Assembly: GCF_001644035.1 (NCBI RefSeq)
Contig: NZ_LUUG01000071.1
Span: forward strand, 59,355 to 123,354
DNA from: Methylomonas methanica
GTDB lineage: Bacteria > Pseudomonadota > Gammaproteobacteria > Methylococcales > Methylomonadaceae
DNA: 64,000 nucleotides
Direction of reading: 5' to 3'
Part shown: in pieces, positions 61,522 through 64,000 of the stretch
Layout: each line of letters starts with the position of its first letter
Position numbering within the stretch: the stretch's first letter is position 1
Notes under the pieces: model-generated
What the model saw: only the letters and a program-made list of their open reading frames with translations
Told to the model about the DNA's origin: nothing
Database searches by the model: none
Program-made: the position numbers and the translations under genes

Positions 61522-63906
61522 ATGAGGACATCCACATTCGCGAACATGACCGCGCCTTTTGCCATCACGGCCCTGGCCTTGAGCATTGCCAACCACACGG
61601 TCCGCGCCGAAACCGCGCAAGACGCCGCCCGAACGTATGCCATCGCTGCCGGCGGCTTGACCGAAGCCCTGACGTCTTTTGCCGACCAGGCCAATCTGAA
61701 ACTGGTCTTCAACGCCGATTTGACGCGCGGCCTAAGCGCCCCTGCACTGAACGAGACTGTCACAGTCGAGCAAGGACTGAGCAAATTGCTGAAGGATAGC
61801 GGGCTGGTTTATCGCTTGGTGGGCAACAATACAGCGATCATCGAAGCGAAACCGGTGGTCAACAGAAGCGAGCCGCAATCGGCGACTACTATGCCGGCAG
61901 TCACCGTGACAGGAAAAGCGACTTATGACGCGACCGATCCGTATAACAAAGACTATGCGCTACGTGATTCTACGACGGCTACCAAAACCGATACCCCCTT
62001 GATGGAAACACCGGTCAATATTCAAATCGTGCCGAAAGCGGTATTGAACGATCAGCAGGCTATTAACATCGATACGGCGTTGAAAAATGTCAGCGGCGTA
62101 ACCGCCAGCGCGGGTTCCGGCGGGCAATCCGACGATCTCTATCTCCGCGGCTTTCGCAGCTCGGCGATTTTCCGAAACGGTTTTCGTTACGACTCGGAGT
62201 TTAGCTCTTGGGGCAAACGGCAGATGGCAAATGTCGAACGCGTGGAGGTGGTCAAAGGCCCGGCCTCCATTCTTTACGGGCGCATGGAACCGGGCGGTAT
62301 GGTGAATGTGGTGACCAAGCAGCCGCTAAATACTCCCTATTACGCCTTACAACAGCAGTTCGGTTTGTTCGAACTTTACCGCACCACTATTGATGCCAGC
62401 GGTCCGCTGACGGACGACGACACCTTGCTGTACCGGATGAATGCCTCTTACGAAAACAGCGGCTCGTACCGTGAACTGGTCGATAGTGAACGGATATTTC
62501 TGGCGCCGGTGCTGAAATGGAACATCAGTTCTCAAACTCAGATCACCTTCGAGATGGAATACAAACACGATAATTTGGTCAACGACACCATGGTTTGGCC
62601 TTACGTCAACGGCCGATTCATCGACATGCCGCGCGGCCGTAATTTAATGGAAAAAACTCCGGAAAATCACGACGACATTTTGCTCGGCTTCAACTGGTCA
62701 CATCAGTTTAACGACGATTGGAGCATCAGCCATCGTTTCGCCACCGAGCGTCGGGATACGCCGAACAGCGTGGCGATGCTGGGAGACGGACTGGCGGGTA
62801 GCCAGCTGAATCGAATCGTCGTCGCCAATCCGGCCGATATTAATACGTATTACACCACGCTGGATGTAACCGGCCATTTCAATACCTTTGGTTTAAAGCA
62901 CACGCTGCTGGTCGGCGGCGACTATTACAATAACCGTTCGACCGGCCAATATTATTACGGCGATCCCGCTGCCGCCATCGACATCTATAACCCTATCCAC
63001 ACCGGCTATAGCTTTCCCAGCGGGTTCGATAGATACGATACCGACACCGATTTTTACGGCTTGTACGCCCAAGATCAGATTCACTTACCGCACGGTATCC
63101 ATGTTATGGGCGGTTTGCGTTATCAGGTGGTCGATCAAGCCGATAAAGTAGCGCTAACTAATCTTTCCGTCGACGCAGTGACGCCGCGAGTCGGCGTGTT
63201 GTGGCAAGCGCAAGATTGGTTGAGCCTTTACGGCAACTATGTCGAAAATTTCGGCGCTACCAACGGTCTAGCTCAAGGCGGTAAACCGCTGCCGCCGGAG
63301 AGCGCGCAGCAATGGGAATTGGGCGCCAAAAGCGAGTTTTTCGATGGCCGGCTCAGCGCCACGCTGGCGTATTTCGATCTGACCAAGCAAAACGTCGCCA
63401 CTACCGATCCGATCAATCCGCTGTATTCCATTGCGGTCGGTGAAGTACGTAGCCGCGGTCCGGAACTTGATATCAAAGGCGAAATCCTACCCGGCTGGAA
63501 TATGATTGCTACCTATGCCAATTTGGATACACGCGTCACCAAAGACAACGACGGCCGAGAAGGTCGGCGGATGTTCGCGATCCCCAGAAACGTAGGGACG
63601 TTTTGGAATACTTACGACTTTCAACAGGAAGCAATGAAAGGCTTTAAAGTTGGCGGCGGCATTACCCTGCGCGATGGTTCCACCAATGTGCCGAATACCT
63701 ATAACGTGCCTGGGTTTATTACGGTTGACTTAATGGCGGCGTACAATCTGAAAGTCAACCAATCCAAAATCACCTTCCAATTGAATGTGAACAACCTGTT
63801 GGACAAGAATTATCTGCAAGATGTGATTCCGGGCGTGGGGCCAAACTCGCGGGTCAACATAGGCACACCGCGAACGCTGCTGGGGTCGGTAAAGGTAGAG
63901 TTCTGA
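61522..63906 (+). CDS. TonB-dependent siderophore receptor with N-terminal STN signalling domain
   Basis: A 794-residue outer-membrane receptor with AGGAG before the ATG. Order: signal peptide (about residues 1-28), STN domain (about 35-105, YAIAAGGLTEALTSFADQAN), plug (about 150-270, with DTPLMETPVNIQIVPKAVLN, LYLRGFRSSAIFRNGFRY, VERVEVVKGPASILYGRMEP) and a 22-strand barrel ending in VKVEF. The STN domain sends an occupancy signal to FecR. It belongs with the FpvA/FoxA/FecA group of ferric-siderophore importers. The ligand cannot be determined. It is complete within the window. Confidence 0.93.
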   Translation: MRTSTFANMTAPFAITALALSIANHTVRAETAQDAARTYAIAAGGLTEALTSFADQANLKLVFNADLTRGLSAPALNETVTVEQGLSKLLKDSGLVYRLVGNNTAIIEAKPVVNRSEPQSATTMPAVTVTGKATYDATDPYNKDYALRDSTTATKTDTPLMETPVNIQIVPKAVLNDQQAINIDTALKNVSGVTASAGSGGQSDDLYLRGFRSSAIFRNGFRYDSEFSSWGKRQMANVERVEVVKGPASILYGRMEPGGMVNVVTKQPLNTPYYALQQQFGLFELYRTTIDASGPLTDDDTLLYRMNASYENSGSYRELVDSERIFLAPVLKWNISSQTQITFEMEYKHDNLVNDTMVWPYVNGRFIDMPRGRNLMEKTPENHDDILLGFNWSHQFNDDWSISHRFATERRDTPNSVAMLGDGLAGSQLNRIVVANPADINTYYTTLDVTGHFNTFGLKHTLLVGGDYYNNRSTGQYYYGDPAAAIDIYNPIHTGYSFPSGFDRYDTDTDFYGLYAQDQIHLPHGIHVMGGLRYQVVDQADKVALTNLSVDAVTPRVGVLWQAQDWLSLYGNYVENFGATNGLAQGGKPLPPESAQQWELGAKSEFFDGRLSATLAYFDLTKQNVATTDPINPLYSIAVGEVRSRGPELDIKGEILPGWNMIATYANLDTRVTKDNDGREGRRMFAIPRNVGTFWNTYDFQQEAMKGFKVGGGITLRDGSTNVPNTYNVPGFITVDLMAAYNLKVNQSKITFQLNVNNLLDKNYLQDVIPGVGPNSRVNIGTPRTLLGSVKVEF

Positions 63907-64000
63907 TTTTGCGTTTCCGGTGTTTCAACCGAGGACCGTAGATACCGTCTCTCAAGTCAACGTTAAATTGCATAATTTGCTTGGTAAGGCAGGCGGGTTT
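63907..64000. other. Trailing non-coding bases
   Basis: The last 94 bases follow the receptor stop codon and hold no gene or clear terminator before the window ends. Confidence 0.5.

Overview
This window looks like a chromosomal segment of a gammaproteobacterium. The gene order aroK-aroB-damX-hemE, the type II citrate synthase, a HpnN-type hopanoid transporter, a MotA/MotB stator, a FecI/FecR/TonB-receptor iron module and many small dispersed palindromes would fit a Methylococcales methanotroph such as Methylomonas. No methane-oxidation gene is present, so the genus is inference only. No rRNA, tRNA, CRISPR array or prophage was seen.

Region 1 (1-11 kb): the end of a CheY-like receiver; a PAS protein plus a receptor that together resemble a split Aer (CetB/CetA-like) energy-taxis sensor; an RlpA-like lipoprotein; two translationally coupled glycine-zipper envelope proteins; a 1342-residue multi-domain membrane protein of unknown function; a REP-associated tyrosine transposase (RAYT) between two copies of its palindrome pair; and gltA.

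Region 2 (11-36.5 kb): a large exopolysaccharide locus. It holds a WecG/TagA-family transferase and a decayed copy of its 5' end, two tandem secreted beta-helix proteins, six glycosyltransferases (GT4, GT2 and CgeB-like), a methyltransferase, two integral-membrane acyltransferases, a hexapeptide acetyltransferase, a Wzy-like polymerase, a Wzx-like flippase and, at the far end, a polyprenyl-phosphate hexose-1-phosphate transferase. The part from about 22.4 to 33 kb is visibly AT-rich and carries at least one decayed gene. A MntA/HepT toxin-antitoxin pair overlapping a VanZ-like gene lies at 33-34.3 kb.

Region 3 (36.7-47.7 kb): housekeeping genes pyrF, aroK, aroB, damX and hemE, then yjbQ and a DUF411 lipoprotein, then a WbpV/WbpL/WbpM-like trio that would make and load an N-acetylated deoxy-sugar on a lipid carrier. 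A DUF559 endonuclease-like gene at 37.7 kb sits inside a cluster of CCCTCTCC/GGAGAGGG palindromes, and one such palindrome forms its 3' end.

Region 4 (47.8-64 kb): a membrane-anchored methyltransferase-like protein, motB/motA, hpnN, a Na+/Ca2+ exchanger and uppP on the minus strand; a kinase-like fusion, a small secreted protein and a DUF2490 outer-membrane protein on the plus strand; and a FecI-FecR pair divergent from a TonB-dependent siderophore receptor with an STN domain.

The most distinctive signal is the repeat landscape: at least five kinds of small palindromic or tandem repeat, two of which sit around a plausible mobilising enzyme (RAYT, and possibly DUF559).
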